Positions 45,987-58,689 of a stretch of 64,000 nt of DNA are shown piece after piece (position 1 is the first letter of the stretch; each line of letters begins with the position of its first letter). The position numbers and the translations under genes are program-made. The notes beneath the pieces were generated by a model. That model did not search any database and was not told where the DNA came from. It saw only the letters and a list, made by a program, of their open reading frames with translations. This DNA is from Eretmocerus hayati (taxonomy: Eukaryota; Arthropoda; Insecta; Hymenoptera; Aphelinidae): NCBI GenBank assembly GCA_029851415.1, contig CM056742.1, positions 114,020,246 through 114,084,245 of the forward strand. The letters run 5' to 3'.

Positions 45987-47084
45987 CCCGACAAACAATT
46001 ACTGGTCCAAAACCCGTCTCTCGGACGTCACCCGAACCCCTATTGACGTCCTGAAAAACGTCTGAAAGCCATACCAAAGACCGTCCATTTCCGTGCTTTA
46101 AGACATCGAATGCTCACCTGAAAGCACGGATTCGGAGGTCTTCTAAAGGAGGTCATTGAAAAAGACCCGGAAAGCAGGGTTCTGGACGCTCGTTATTTTC
46201 ATGCAGTATTTGTCGCTGCGGGCAATAATTTTCTTGGGTTTGAAAATTCATGAGGATCGAGAGATCACCAGAAGTTGCACACCATGAATGAGGAAAATAG
46301 ATTGAAGAGAGCACAAATACTCTCCGTGAAAGAAAAGGTGTCAACTAATGGCAACGTCACATTCTCATTTGAAAGAACGAGTCGCTGTAATTTTCATTGA
46401 AAAAGTACGAAATCTTTTTATATTTCTAACGTACAAAGTTACAGGTAGTCTCGCAAGCACATGCTCATTTTTGGCCTAGTGCACCTTATGATAGAATATT
46501 TACAATATTCTTTGAAATACGATATTTCTATCAGTCATCTCTTTTACTTGAACGCAGCACCTTGTACAATTTTAGACTCCTACTAAATAAGTGCGTTCAA
46601 GTATGTTTACATGGAATGGCACGAACTTACAAGGCTGAACTTAGGACGCTAACAAGACTATTGTAGTCTTCTCAAACTACATATTGAAAAAATACTCTAA
46701 CGAAAAAACCACATAAATGCATTCTCACACAACGGGTGAGATACAGTCAATACTACATGAAAAGTATTAAAAATATTCGAATGAAAGAACCATATAAATG
46801 CATTATCACACAACGGGTGAAATACAATCAATACTACATAAAAAGTCTCTAAACTCTTGATACATTTTTCCATCCAGTTACTGTATCTTACTGAGTTATA
46901 CAATATTTTGGTCTGAAAAATACCCTGCAAAACGAATATCGAGTCAAGATTTTTAAAATCATGTAGCACTTGAAAAACGAGCTTGAAGCTCACAGTATAT
47001 CTTAACTGGATAAAAACTGATTGGGAAATTATAAAGAAGTCAATTCAAATAATGTAAGTGGAAGAATCGAAAAATGTTGAAGAT

Positions 47085-49300
47085 TTAAGTCAGTTTTTCG
47101 GCCTCGCACTTGATGGCTGCGGCAATCCTTGCTGACGATCGCTTGATCCAATCTTTAATTAGAGTAATGTTAGAGTCTTGAGTGACAAGCACTTCAACTT
47201 GCGGGTTACTTGGGAGTGTATATCCTTTCCAGAGAGCGATGATGAGAGCTGAAAAACAAATGCACTCGTGAGATTTTTTCAATAATTATCAAAAAATCAA
47301 AGCAACTAACAGTTTCATACTTACTTGCAATGACTTCAAATACAAAGAACTCGCCGACAAAAAGTTTGTCAGGTTTTGCAATTTTCCACGTGATTGAGTC
47401 ACACAATTCATCGGTGATGGTAGCATGCAGCATGTGTTTTATGGCTTGTTTATGATCCTCTCCTCCTATGTGAGACAAAAATTCCCTCTGAAACGAAAAA
47501 GGATCATGTATAGATTGCCGATGCGTCGAAAAAATGAACTTTTTCAAAGTACAACTTACATATTGATCAGCTGCTAAGTTATTTGTTTGCAAAAGCACAT
47601 CTAGGTTTTGTAAGTCTTCATGACCCTTGCATGGCAAAGGTGGCAAGAGGAGAAAATCTTGAGGTTTTGGTTTTTCTGAGCCTGGTGAGAACTTTTTTTT
47701 TCCTACGAGTAACTGTTTAACTTCGTTCAGCAAGTCCAAACACAGGATGAGCGTTTGTCTACATGGAGCTGGAAAAAATTGATTTGTCAATCAAGTAAGG
47801 AAATTCAGTATAATCTGGGAAAAGTGGATTTTATCAAAGGAGATTGGAAGAAAAGTACATTAGTACATCTAGAATTATGTTGAAATGAAGTACTTACAAC
47901 AACAATGCTAATCGTGTACCAAGTTATGTATTTCAGATACATGCAATTCTTGTCCAGCGATGACAACATTTTGATCGATGAGTACTACTTTGCCATTGGC
48001 AGGTGATCCTTGAACGTCTCCATCCTGTTCCAACGAATCAAAAACGATTTCGCTTTTCAAGGAGGGGTCCTCATCTTTGCGGTCATCTTGGGGGCCATAC
48101 AACGAATCTGTTTCATCACTTTCGCTGGGATCTTTTTCATCATCGGTGCCTTCAACATAGCTTTCATTCATCTCTCCGAGCTGGTTTTCACAAGACATAT
48201 TCGAATCTTTTTTTTTGGTTTATAATCAAGTAATGAGGGTGACTCGGTGAATGTCTGACTTGAAAAAGATCTTGAGTCTCATCTTCATCAGCATCATCAG
48301 AATCATCAATAATTTCAGACTTGGAAATGATTGGTGTACTCGTTGTAACGTTGAAACAAGTACTGAGATCTATCTCCCCTGGAGCTATCCCTGCAAGAAA
48401 AGATGATGAATGAGAAAATTTTTATACGGTCAATGAGTGAGAGTCAGAAATATGTATACACTTTTTTGTAGATTGATGAGTTCTTCTTTTGAGAGGGTCA
48501 ATTTTACCAGACCTGGGTTGCAAACTTGCTTGTTCCTGACATGTAGTCAATGTCTCATTTCTCTCCTTCGACAGAGGAGTTTCAGTTTTCGTAACCAAAT
48601 TTACTTTTTCCTGAGTCGATGAACTCCTGACTTTCTTGAATCTATCAAGCACTTGCAAACTCAGTGTTGTATCAGCTTTTGGAGTAGTTTTCAATTCTGT
48701 AAGAGATTTCAGAGTATTAGTTTTCTGTCTACAATTCACCCGTAAACTTATAAAAATATTTTGAACAGATAATATGTTGCAGGAGTTAGCTCAGAGAACA
48801 AGGCAGTTTCACAGTCAACACTGACATACTATTAGTGATCCAGTAATATGTGAACCATTTGCCATTCAAGTGAACAGAGTATTCGAGAAAGATCACCCGT
48901 AAGCTAGGGAAATGATTGGTGCCGGAGGCTTTCGTTTTTCATGTACTAAGGCAAACATCATACATGAATCGTATTACAAAGCCAGCAATGCTAGATACTA
49001 GTCGAAAAGAGATAGATATACATTTATAATTACCATCCAAATGAATGGAAGATTTTAGAAAGAGTTTTCAAAAAAATTTTGGAAATGGAGTCCGAGAATG
49101 GGATTTGATAACTCACTTGGCTGCTTTACTGCAGGTTTCATTCTTTTCCTGAGAATTGGAGATGAGAGAGAGTCCTTGGCTCGTCTCTGGCTTGGCACTG
49201 CTTGGAGCATACCCTGAGCGGCAACAAGTTGTTTTGCCAAAGGCGAGAGCTGAGTTGAAGTGGCTAGTGGTACTGGTTTCCAACTCATAGTGGCACCTGT
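47085..49300 (-). CDS. DUF4806-type protein gene of the transposon, copy 1
   Basis: At least six exons with GT..AG borders can be read. They are MSWKPVPLATSTQLSPLAK ending at a donor near 49117; a basic/Ser-rich exon with ELKTTPKADTTLS ending near 48460; an acidic exon with STPIISKSEIIDDSDDADED and SDETDSLYGPQDDRKDED; APCRQTLILCLDLLNEVKQ with LPCKGHEDLQNLDVLL ending at AADQY; REFLSHIGGEDHKQAIKHML, ITDELCDSITWK; and ALIIALWKGYTLPSNPQVEV to a stop at 47085. The block (L)SxIGG-D, HMLHATITDEL, ITW matches the DUF4806 pattern found beside DNA transposase genes in insects. Role unknown; DNA or transposase binding is a guess. The acidic exon may contain a frameshift at its junction. Confidence 0.6.
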
Positions 49301-50042
49301 GATGAATTTATACGCGACAATTAGAAAATTGTGAGATAATCACTGACAACTTTGTTAGCTACAGACTCTGGAATAAGCACCAGGAACCTGGATGCTGTGT
49401 GAGTTTATTCACTCATGCGATTAAGTACGTAAAGTTTTGATCAATCCCCACAGAATATTTTGTAGGAGACCCGAGATGGGCTTTGCGTAAACGAGAAGTT
49501 TTTCAGAAATTGGAAACGGGAAACAATTCCATTCCGAGCGCGTGGCTCCAAAACGCGAGACATGCGTGTAAGCAAGTTTGGAGGTTAGATTGTCACGTGG
49601 ATGCCCAAATCGGACGCAAACTTTTTCCGAAGGTTGCTCAAATATTCAATATGTATAACAGGCGCAACTTGTCTTACCTGATATGGAAGGAAACGTTGAT
49701 GCAGTCTAGTTTTGACAATAATTAATAACAATTGCAGCGGCTTGACGATGCGTGCACGAGGCGACAAGAGCGGCAATGAGCTAGCGGCAAGTGATGTACC
49801 CAACCTCTTCCGGGCCGGCGCGCCTTTGCGCAAGACAAGATGGACGCGCACGCGAAACAGCAGCTTTCAAACTTATCTAATACGACAAGAACAGGATTAG
49901 AACAGTTTTATCTTAGCAAAATCAAGTGTTGGCCTACATGTAGGTTGAGATTTGATTATGCTAAGACAGGTGTGGAGCACCGAGTGATTCTGAGATATCG
50001 CGCGATTATTTCTCACTCGGTATATACACGTTTTGGAACGAC

Positions 50043-52266
50043 TTAATGGAGGACTGGAAAGAAGTAAAAGGAATCCTGGAACTGTATCTGGAATACTTTT
50101 GATTTAATCAGATCGAGTGAGCATTCGAATAAATCTTCATTCAAGGTATCAGACTTGCAAACTCCTATTTCTCTTGAATCAATTGGATAGTTTTCTACAG
50201 AATAACAGCGAGTGAATTCTTTGAAGAGATTAAGTTGCTGTCCCGTGCTAGACTTTCTGCAGATGAATTGAATTCAAATTAATGACCTATCTTTCAAGTA
50301 ACAACAATTATTTGGGACAGAACTAGTCAAAGTGAAATTCGAGAACTTGATCAATTTCCGGGGGTCTTCGTAACCTTCAGGGAGGTCAACATTTTTCAAA
50401 GTACCAACAATTTTAAATTCAGAAGGATCTCTAAATACATCTTTTTTCTTGGCTCTGGATCTCGACATCGCAACAACAGCTTGTTCGTTACATCTATTCA
50501 TGATTTGAGCAAGCACCTGATTTCCCTGACGAACATTTTTTCGAACGAATCGCAGATGGTTTTCATACTTCCATGCAGCATAAGAGTCTAAAAAGCCATG
50601 TAGCATCACATCATCGGGAGAATGAATGAGATTGTGAACGTTGTGAATGATGTTATGTTCACCATATTGATTTCTCATTTCATTGACATACATAATGAGC
50701 AATTCTTTTGCATCGGAATTCTTGGTGAAACAGTACTCTTCAGAACTCAAATACCGGGCGGCTAAATGTAGGAGATTGAAGTGGAGCATTCCCTCAGGAT
50801 TTATATATCTTGAAAAAATAACTGGTGCTGTATAAAGTAGTGGTAAACGAAATTCAGTTGCTTTGAAGTAAGGATACTCAATAAATTTTCTCGGACCTCT
50901 TCCAAATTCCATAGGCGTCCATTTTTTGAAGCTTTTATAATCGGCATCTAACTCATTCATTAAATCGTCATTGCCGAGACTTTTGAGCGATGACAAAAAA
51001 AGGTTAGTGTGTTTCTTGCCGACACCCAAATAATAATGATGCATGGGATCTATAGGAACTTGAGTCGTCGGATCAACGAAATCGTCAAGCGGAGAAGTTA
51101 AATCTTCATATTTTTCAGGAATTCCAGCTCTGTAATTTTGAGCAGTTCGCAAGGGTGCGTTATTGTCGGGGAAAATGCGCCTTCTACCAATATTGAAATC
51201 AACCTGAATACATTTGCCGCATCTAGAGTTGTGAGGTGGGAAATTCAATAAAAAATTTTTTGCAGGAGTGTCGGCAGAAATTTTGTCTAAAATGACTCTA
51301 TAAGTAATATCATTGTAAACGAATCCATTATCTCTCAGATCGGTCAATTCTGTAAGAAAATCTCTCATGAACTCGTGAACATTTTCGGGCTTTCCAGCAC
51401 CGTGATGTGCTCCAATTACGAAAGGCTCTGTAAAAACTTCACAATTACTGATATCGCCTAGAATCGTATACAACTCACTCCTCGAACTTTTTGAAATTTT
51501 CACGCCATCTAAGGTGGACTGTTAAAAGAAGTATTTTCGGAATAAGCCTTTGAGAGACGCGTGCAAAAATTTCCAAAATAGCTTTTAACAAACCATAGTG
51601 GGCAGGAGAGCGAGGTCCGATTGACTTCGTTTGAGCAGAGGTTGTGGGAGTTTGAAGAAGAGTTCGAGCATCTTTTGGTAAATCACCATGTCCAGCCTCT
51701 CGGAGACCTGACAATAATTTTGATGTCGCACAGAGAGTGATGCTATTTGTTAAGCTCCATTCCCTGAGGAATGATTTCAAATCGAACTCTCCTTCTTCTT
51801 CGCCACTGTCACTATCAGTAGATGAGACAGGATCAGTCGAAGGATCGGTAGATTCGGCGTCAGAGTCCAATCCTTCAGAACTATCAGAATCATCAGTCTG
51901 ATCCCCGCGATCTCGATCAGAATCCGACTGATCGCTACAATCTGGCGGCTCACTACCTGGTTCTTCACTGACTGATGATGCCTCATTGTGAATTAAGTTA
52001 GATTGTTGGAGATCTACTGATGAAGGATGTTCGTTTTCATCGGTTTCGTTCCGATTGTGCGATTCAGCAGGTTCGATGGATAATCTACGTTCGTCGTTAC
52101 TTGCCGATGCTACAGGCTTGTGAGAAATGTCAATGATGGGAATCAAGTTTATTTGTTCGAAATTTACTCGCATAGCAATTCTACGTAAATCATTTTCACG
52201 AAGTTGTCTGATGCGTCTTTTCTGTTGGGACGGTGACAGGTTAGGATACGGTTTTCGAAAGCTCAT
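50043..52266 (-). pseudogene. TNP2/CACTA-like transposase, copy 1
   Basis: Starts MSFRKPYPNLSPSQQKRRIRQL, has a long Ser/Asp/Glu-rich stretch (residues about 60-170), then EWSLTNSITLCATSKLLSGL, and after a one-base insertion near 51495 KISKSSRSELYTILGDISN. Later blocks are HHGAGKPENVHEFMRDFL, PPHNSRCGKCIQV (CxxC), DPMHHYYLGVGKK (the D-x-MH-LGV signature of TNP2-type enzymes), FLRLPLLYT-type sequence and NVHNLIHSPDDVMLHG. An in-frame TGA near 50277 truncates about 77 residues that copy 2 still encodes. Full length would be about 740 residues. Intact enzyme would cut and join the cccgaca ends. The large acidic N terminus may explain automatic names such as halomucin-like for relatives. Confidence 0.75.
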
Positions 52267-52692
52267 GACGCGATGATTTTGAATTTTCCGATACCGAGTG
52301 AGGAAAATACCTCGCTGAAATATCGAGATTCAAAAAGATGATACTTAGCTGCGGCACAATCCAAATTCTTCGGGAAATCCTTGACTGATGATGCTCGAGC
52401 TGGCGTTATCAACACGTGCACTTGAAAAAGGGATCTCACCAGAGGGGGTATCAATATAGACCTTTTTTGGACTTTTCACTAAACGCAAATACAAAATTCG
52501 GATCGGATACTTCCCCAAGACCGCCTTTGGAATTCCCCGCGCGGTCCAATATATGACCGCGCACACGTCCCATCTCGAGATGTCTTTCGACTGACTTCAA
52601 GACTACTTATGCAAGTCGTCTTTAATAGGACTGAATTTCGGACGTCTTTTCCATTGCAGACGTCCGGGACTCCCTTGAAATTGTTTGTCGGG

Positions 52693-54779
52693 AGGTTCGA
52701 AGGGAGTGTCGGGCCACGTTACATAGGTCCCAAACTGGTCCCACACCGGTCACGGTGCGATGTTGTGCAGATTCTATGGGAGTGTCGGGCCACTCTACAC
52801 CAGTCCCGAACTGGTCCCAGACCGGTCCTGGTCCGATGTCGCGAAGGTCTCGAGAGGGTGTCAAAATGAACGGCACCAGCCCTAAACTGGTCCCGGACCG
52901 GTCCTGGTGCGATGTCGAGCAGGTTCCATAGGAGTGTCGGGCTACGGTACATCAGTCTCAAAGTGGTCCCAAACCAGTCCTAGTCTGATGTCGTACAAGT
53001 TTCATGGGAGTGTCAGGCAACGCCACGCCAGTCCCGAAGTAGTCCCGGACCGGTCCTGGTGCGATGTTGTGGACGTCCCGAGGGAATGTCAGAATAAGCC
53101 GCACCAGTCCAAAACTCGTCCCGGACCGGTCCTGGTGCGATGTCGTGCAGGTTCCATAAGAGTGTCGGGCCACGTTACACCAGTCCCAAACTGGTCTCGG
53201 ACCTGTCCTGGTGCGATGTCGTGCAAGCCCCATGGGTGTGTCAGGCAACGACGCGCCAGTCCCAAACTGGTCTCAGACCGGTCCTAGTGCGATGCCGTCC
53301 AGGGCCCGAGGGATTGGCAGGCGACGCGTTGCCGCGGCAGTCCCAAACTAGTCCCGGACCAGTCCTGGTGCGATATCGTGCAGGTTCGATGGGAGTGTCG
53401 AGCCACGTCGAGCCAGTCCCAATCTGGTCCCAGACCGGTCCTAGTTTGATACCGTGCAGGGCCCCAGGGATTGTTATGCAACGCCATGCCAAGCCCAAAC
53501 TAGTCCCGGACCGGTCCTGGTGCGATATCGTGCTGGTCCGATGGGAGTGTCGGGCCACGTTACACCAGTCCCAAACTGGTCCCACACCGGTACCGGTGCA
53601 ATCTCGTGCAGATTCCATGGGAGTGTCGGGCCACTCTACACCAGTCCCGAACTGGTCCCAGACCGGTCCTGGTCCGATGTCGCGAAGGTCTCGAGAGAGT
53701 GTCAAAATGAACGGCACCAGCCCTAAACTGGTCCCGGACTGGTCCTGGTGCGATGTCGAGCAGGTTCCATAGGAGTGTCGGGCTACGTTACACCAGTCTC
53801 AAAGTGGTCCCAAACCAGTCCTGGTCTGATGTCGTACAAGTTCCATGGGAGTGTCAGGCAACGCCACTCCAGTCCCAAAGTAGTCCCGGACCGGTCCTGG
53901 TGCGATGTTGTGGACGTCCCGAGGGAATGTCAGAATAACCCGCACCAGTCCAAAACTCGTCCCGGACCGGTCCTGGTGCGATGTCGTGCAGGTTTGATGG
54001 GAGTGTCGAGCCACGTCGAGCCAGTCCCAATCTGGTCCCAGACCGGTCCTAGTGCAATACCGTGCAGGGCCCCAGGGATTGTTATGCAACGCCATGCCAG
54101 TCCCAAACTAGTCCCGGACCGGTCCTGGTGCGATGTTGTGGACATCCCAAGGGAATGTCAGGATAACCCGCACCAGTCCAAAACTCGTCCCAGACCGGTC
54201 CTGGTCCGATGTCGCGAAGGTCTCGAGAGGGTGTCAAAATGAACGGCACCAGCCCTAAACTGGTCCCGGACCGGTCCTGGTGCGATGTCGAGTAGGTTCC
54301 ATAGGAGTGTCGGGCTACGTTACACCAGTCTCAAAGTGGTCCCGAACCAGTCCTGGTGTGATGTCGTACAAGTCCCATGGGAGTGTCAGGCAACGCCACG
54401 GCAGTCCCAAACTAGTCCCGGACTGGTCCTGGTGCGATGTTGTCGACGTCCCGAAGGAATGTCAGAATAAGCCGCACCAGTCCAAAACTCGTCCCGGACC
54501 GGCCCTGGTGCGATGTCGTGCAGGTTCCATAAGAGTGTCGGGCCACGTTACACTAGTCCCAAACTGGTCCCGGACCAATCCTGGTGCGATGTCGTGCAAG
54601 TCCCATGGGTGTGTCAGGCAACGACGCGCCAGTCCCAAACTGGTCCCAGACCAGTCCTAGTGTGATGCCGTCGAGGGCCCGAGGGATTGGCAGGCGACGC
54701 GACGCCGCGGCAGTCCCAAACTAGTCCCGGACTAGTCCTGGTGCGATATTGTGCAGATCTCATGGGAGTGTCGGGCCAC
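52693..54779. repeat. 76-bp satellite, block 2 (about 27 units)
   Basis: Lies between the two transposons. Higher-order structure is visible: the marker gtccgatgtcgcgaaggtct recurs at about 52831, 53673 and 54207, and gcgatgttgt(g/c)gacgtcccga recurs near 53060, 53902 and 54437. That gives spacings of about 842 and 534 bp (11 and 7 units). Units differ by scattered substitutions. Confidence 0.85.
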
Positions 54780-55208
54780 CCCGACAAATAATTTCAAGGA
54801 AGTCCCGGACGTCTGCAATGAAAAAGACGTCCGAAATCCAGTCCTATTGAAGACGACTTGCATAAGTAGTCTTGAAGTCAGTCGAAAGACATCTCGAGAT
54901 AGGACGTGCTGCGCGATCATATTTTGGACCGCGCGGGGAATTCCAAAGACGGTCTTGGGGAAGTATCCGATCCGAATTTTGTATTCGTGTTGAGTGAAAA
55001 GTCCAAAAGTGGTCTATATTGACACTCCCTTTGGTGGGATCCCTTTTTCAAGCGTGCACGTGTTAATAACGCCAGCTCGAGCATCATCAGTCAAGGATTC
55101 CCCGAAGAATTTGGATTGTGCCGCAGCTAAGTATCATCTCTTTGAATCTCGATATTTCAGCGAGGTATTTTTCTCACTCGGTATCGGAAAATTCGAAATC
55201 ATCGCGTC

Positions 55209-57432
55209 ATGAGCTTTCGAAAACCGTATCCTAACCTCTTACCGTCCCACAAAAAAGACGCATCAGACAACTTCGTGAAAATGATTTACGTCGAATTGCT
55301 ATGCGAGTAAATTTTGAACAAATAAACTTGATTCCCATCATTGACATTCCTCACAAGCCTGTAGCATCGGCAAGTAACGACGAACGTAGATTATCCATCG
55401 AACCTGCTGAATCGCACAACAATCGGTACGAAACCGATGAAACGAACATCCTTCATCAGTAGATCTCCAACAATCTAATTCAATTCACAATGGAGCATCA
55501 TCAGTCAGTGAAGAACCAGGTAGTGAGCCGCCAGATCGTAGCGATCAGTGGGATTCTGATAGAGATCGCGGGGATCAGACTGATGATACTGATAGTTCTG
55601 AAGGATTGGACTCTGACGCCGAATCTACCGATCCTTCGACTGATCCTGGCTCATCTACTGATAGTGACAGTGGCGAGGAAGAAGAAGAGTTTGATTTGGA
55701 ATCATTTCTCAGGGAATGGAGCTTAACAAATAGCATCTCTCTCTGTGCGACATCAAAATTATTGTCAGGTCTCCGAGAGGCTGGACATGGTGATTTACCA
55801 AAAGATGCTCGAACTCTTCTTCAAACTCCCACAACCTCTGCTCAAACGAAGTCAATCGGATCTCGCTCTTATGCCCACTATGGTTTGTTAAAAGCTATTT
55901 TGGAACTTTTTGCACGCGTCTCCCAAAGGCTTATTCCAAGAATACTTCTTTTAACAGTCCACGTAGATAGCGTGAAAATTTCAAAAAGTTCGAGGAGTAA
56001 GTTGTATACGATTCTAGGCGATATCAGTAATTGTGAAGTTTTTACAGAGCCTTTCGTAATTGGAGCACATCACGGTGCTGGAAAGCCCGAAAATGTTAAC
56101 GAGTTCATGAGAGATTTTCTTACAGAATTGACCGATCTGAGAGATAATGGATTCGTTGACAATGATATTACTTATAGAGTCATTTGAGACAAAATTTCTG
56201 CCGACACTCCTGCAAAAAATTTTTTATTGACTTTCCCACCTCACAACTCTAGATGCGGCAAATGTATTCAGGTTGGTTTCAATATTGGTAGGAGGCGCAT
56301 TTTCCCCGACAATAACGCACCCTTGCGAACTGCCCAAAATTTCCGAGCTGGAATTCCTGAAAAATATGAAGATTTAACTTCTCCGCTTGACGATTTCGTT
56401 GATCCGACGACTCAAGTTCCTATAGATCCCATGCATCATTATTATTTGGGTGTCGGCAAGAAACACACTAACCTTTTTTTGTCATCGCTCAAAAGTCTCG
56501 GCAATGACGATTTAATGAATGAGTTAGATGCCGATTATAAAAGCTTCAAAAAATGGACGCCTATGGAATTTGGAAGAGGTCCGAGAAAATTTATTGAGTA
56601 TCCTTATTTCAAAGCAACTGAATTTCGTTTACTACTACCTTATACAGCACCAGTTATTTTTTCAAAATATTTAAATCCTGAGGGAATGCTCCACTTTAAT
56701 CTCCTACATTTAGCCGCCCGGTATTTGAGTTCTGAAGAGTACTGTTTCACCAAGAATTCCGATGCAAAAGAATTGCTCATTATGTATGTCCATGAAATGA
56801 GAAATCAATATGGTGAACATAACCTCATTTACAACGTTCGCAATCTCATTCATTCTCCCGATGATGTGATGCTACATGGCACTTTAGACTCTTATGCTGC
56901 ATGGAAGTATGAAAACCGTCTGCGATTCGTTCGAAAAAATGTTCGTCAGGGAAATCAGGTGCTTGCTAAAATCATCAATAGATGTAACGAACAAGCTGTT
57001 GTTGCGATGTCGAGATCCAGAGCCAAGAAAAAAGATGTATTTAGAGATCCTTCTGAATTTAAAATTATTGGTACTTACAAAAATGTTGAACTCCCTGAAG
57101 GTTACGAAGACCCCCAGGGATTTATCAAGTCCTCGAATTTCACTTTGACTAGTTCTGTCCCAAATAATTGTTGTTACTTGGAAGATGGGTCATTAATTTC
57201 AATTCAATTCATCTGCAGAAAATCTAGCACGGGACAGCAACTTATTTTCTTCGAAGAATCCACTCGCTGTTATTCTGTAGAAAACTATCCAATTGATTCA
57301 AGAGAAATAGGAGTTTGCAAGTCTGATACCTTGAATGAAGATTTATTCGAATGCTCACTCGATCTGATCAAATCAAAAGTATTCCAAATACAGTTCCAGG
57401 ATTCCTTTTACTTCTCTCCAGTCCTCCATTAA
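55209..57432 (+). pseudogene. TNP2/CACTA-like transposase, copy 2
   Basis: Counterpart of 50043-52266. The N-terminal frame breaks within about 20 codons of the ATG (a short indel near 55240), and the acidic section is split between frames. From 55606 the frame runs through the one-base insertion site of copy 1 without a break (residues TVHVDSVKISKSS) to a TGA near 56185 where copy 1 has leucine. It then runs openly from 56227 to 57432 with PPHNSRCGKC, DPMHHYYLGVGKK and a complete C terminus (CYSVENYPIDSREIG). Its lesions thus differ from those of copy 1. Confidence 0.75.
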
Positions 57433-58178
57433 GTCGTTCCAAAACGTGTATATACCGAGTGAGAAATAATCGCGCGATATCTCAGAATCATTCGGTGCTC
57501 TACACCTGTCTTAGCATAATCAGATCTCAACCTACATGTAGAACAACACTTGATTTTGCTAAGATAAAACTGTTCTAATCCTGTTCTTGTCGTATTAGAT
57601 AAGTTTGAAAGCTGCTGTTTCGCGTGCGCGTCCATCTTGTCTTGCGCAAAGGCGCGCCGGCCCGGAAGAGGTTGGGTACATCACTTGCCGCTAGCTCATT
57701 GCCGCTCTTGTTGCCTCGTGCACGCATCGTCAAGCCGCTGCAATTGTTATTAATTATTGTCAAAACTAGACTGCATCAACGTTTTCCTCCATATCAGGTA
57801 AGACAAGTTGCGCCTGTTATACATATTGAATATTTGAGCAACCTTCGGAAAAGGTTTGCGTCCGATTTGGGCATCCACGTGACAATCTAACCTCCAAACT
57901 TGCTTGCACGCATGGCTTGCGTTTTGGAGCCACGCGCTCGGACTGGAATTGTTTCCCGTTTCCAATTTCTGAAAAACTTCTCGTTTACGCAAAGCCCATC
58001 TCGGGTCTCCTACAAAATATTCTGTGGGGATTGATAAAAACTTTGCGTACTTAATCGCATGAGTGAATAAACTCACACAGCATCCAGGTTCCTGGTGCTT
58101 ATTCCAGAGTTGCAGCAAACAACGTTGTCAGTGATTATCTCACAATTTTCTAATTGTCGCGTATAAATTCATCACAGG
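57433..58178. other. intergenic and 5' region between the two transposon genes, copy 2
   Basis: Contains a GC-rich stretch (57615-57730) with open frames on both strands. On plus, MRVHLVLRKGAPARKRL ends at a donor-like gtaag near 57797 and could be a 5' exon of the DUF4806-type gene. The copy 1 counterpart is 49300-50042. Confidence 0.4.
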
Positions 58179-58689
58179 GGCCTTATTCTAATATACTTTT
58201 CCCGCGGCGCGGTGGGAGAAAATCCCGCAATTTCCAATTTTTCTTACTTCACATTTAGTAAACAAGCTAGTATTTAACGTTCGTTGCTACAAAAACATCA
58301 CTCGATTATACTTAATGGCGTATCCTTCCGAACCTTCAAACATTTTTTAACATCACACAATCCTAAAATTGGGCCAAAAGTCATCTCGACAAGAAATTGG
58401 ATCACTTTTCGATCACAATCAAAGTGACAGGTTAGTAAGTGGAAATGTCGTGGTCTAAAAATGATTCAATCTCATGTTAAGATGACTTTTTGGCCAATCT
58501 TAGAATTGTGTTGTGCTAAAAAATGTTTGAGGGTTCGCAAGGATACGCTATTAAATATATCCTGATGATATTTTCATAGCAATGAATGCTACAATCTAGT
58601 TTGTTTACTAAATGTAAACTAGGCGGAAATATGAAAGTGTTGGGTTTTCTCCCACCCCGTCGCGGGAAAAATGTATGAGAATAAGGTCC
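58179..58689. mobile_element. 511-bp TIR element inside copy 2 only
   Basis: Ends ggccttattcta and complement ending gaataaggtcc; inner TIR tttcccgcgg/gggtgggagaaaa. cagg flanks both sides (58175-58178 and 58690-58693). Copy 1 has the single site (read on its coding strand, atcacaggtgcc), so this is a proven insertion with a 2-4 bp duplication. It lies at the splice acceptor in front of the first conserved exon of the DUF4806-type gene. Confidence 0.8.

Larger units (their letters stand above)
45987..52692 (-). mobile_element. 6.7-kb two-gene transposon (TNP2-like transposase plus DUF4806-type gene), copy 1
   Basis: The ends are cccgacaaacaatt and its exact complement. They are flanked by AG (45985-45986 and 52693-52694) within the 76-bp satellite, which continues in phase across the element. 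Subterminal ggacgtc and gacgtctg motifs occur at both ends. Both genes run on the minus strand: transposase first (52266 to 50043), then the DUF4806-type gene (49300 to 47085). An imperfect 81-bp tandem pair lies at about 46711-46850. The transposase contains a frameshift and a stop. The second gene looks better preserved. Confidence 0.85.

Noticed and set aside
52609..54660. Open frames of 60-210 codons on both strands in the satellite (rich in SQTGPGPVLVRCRA-type text)
   Set aside because: The 76-bp unit has few stop codons in any frame, and 76 is not a multiple of 3, so frames rotate from unit to unit. Both strands are open at once. This is repeat composition and not coding.
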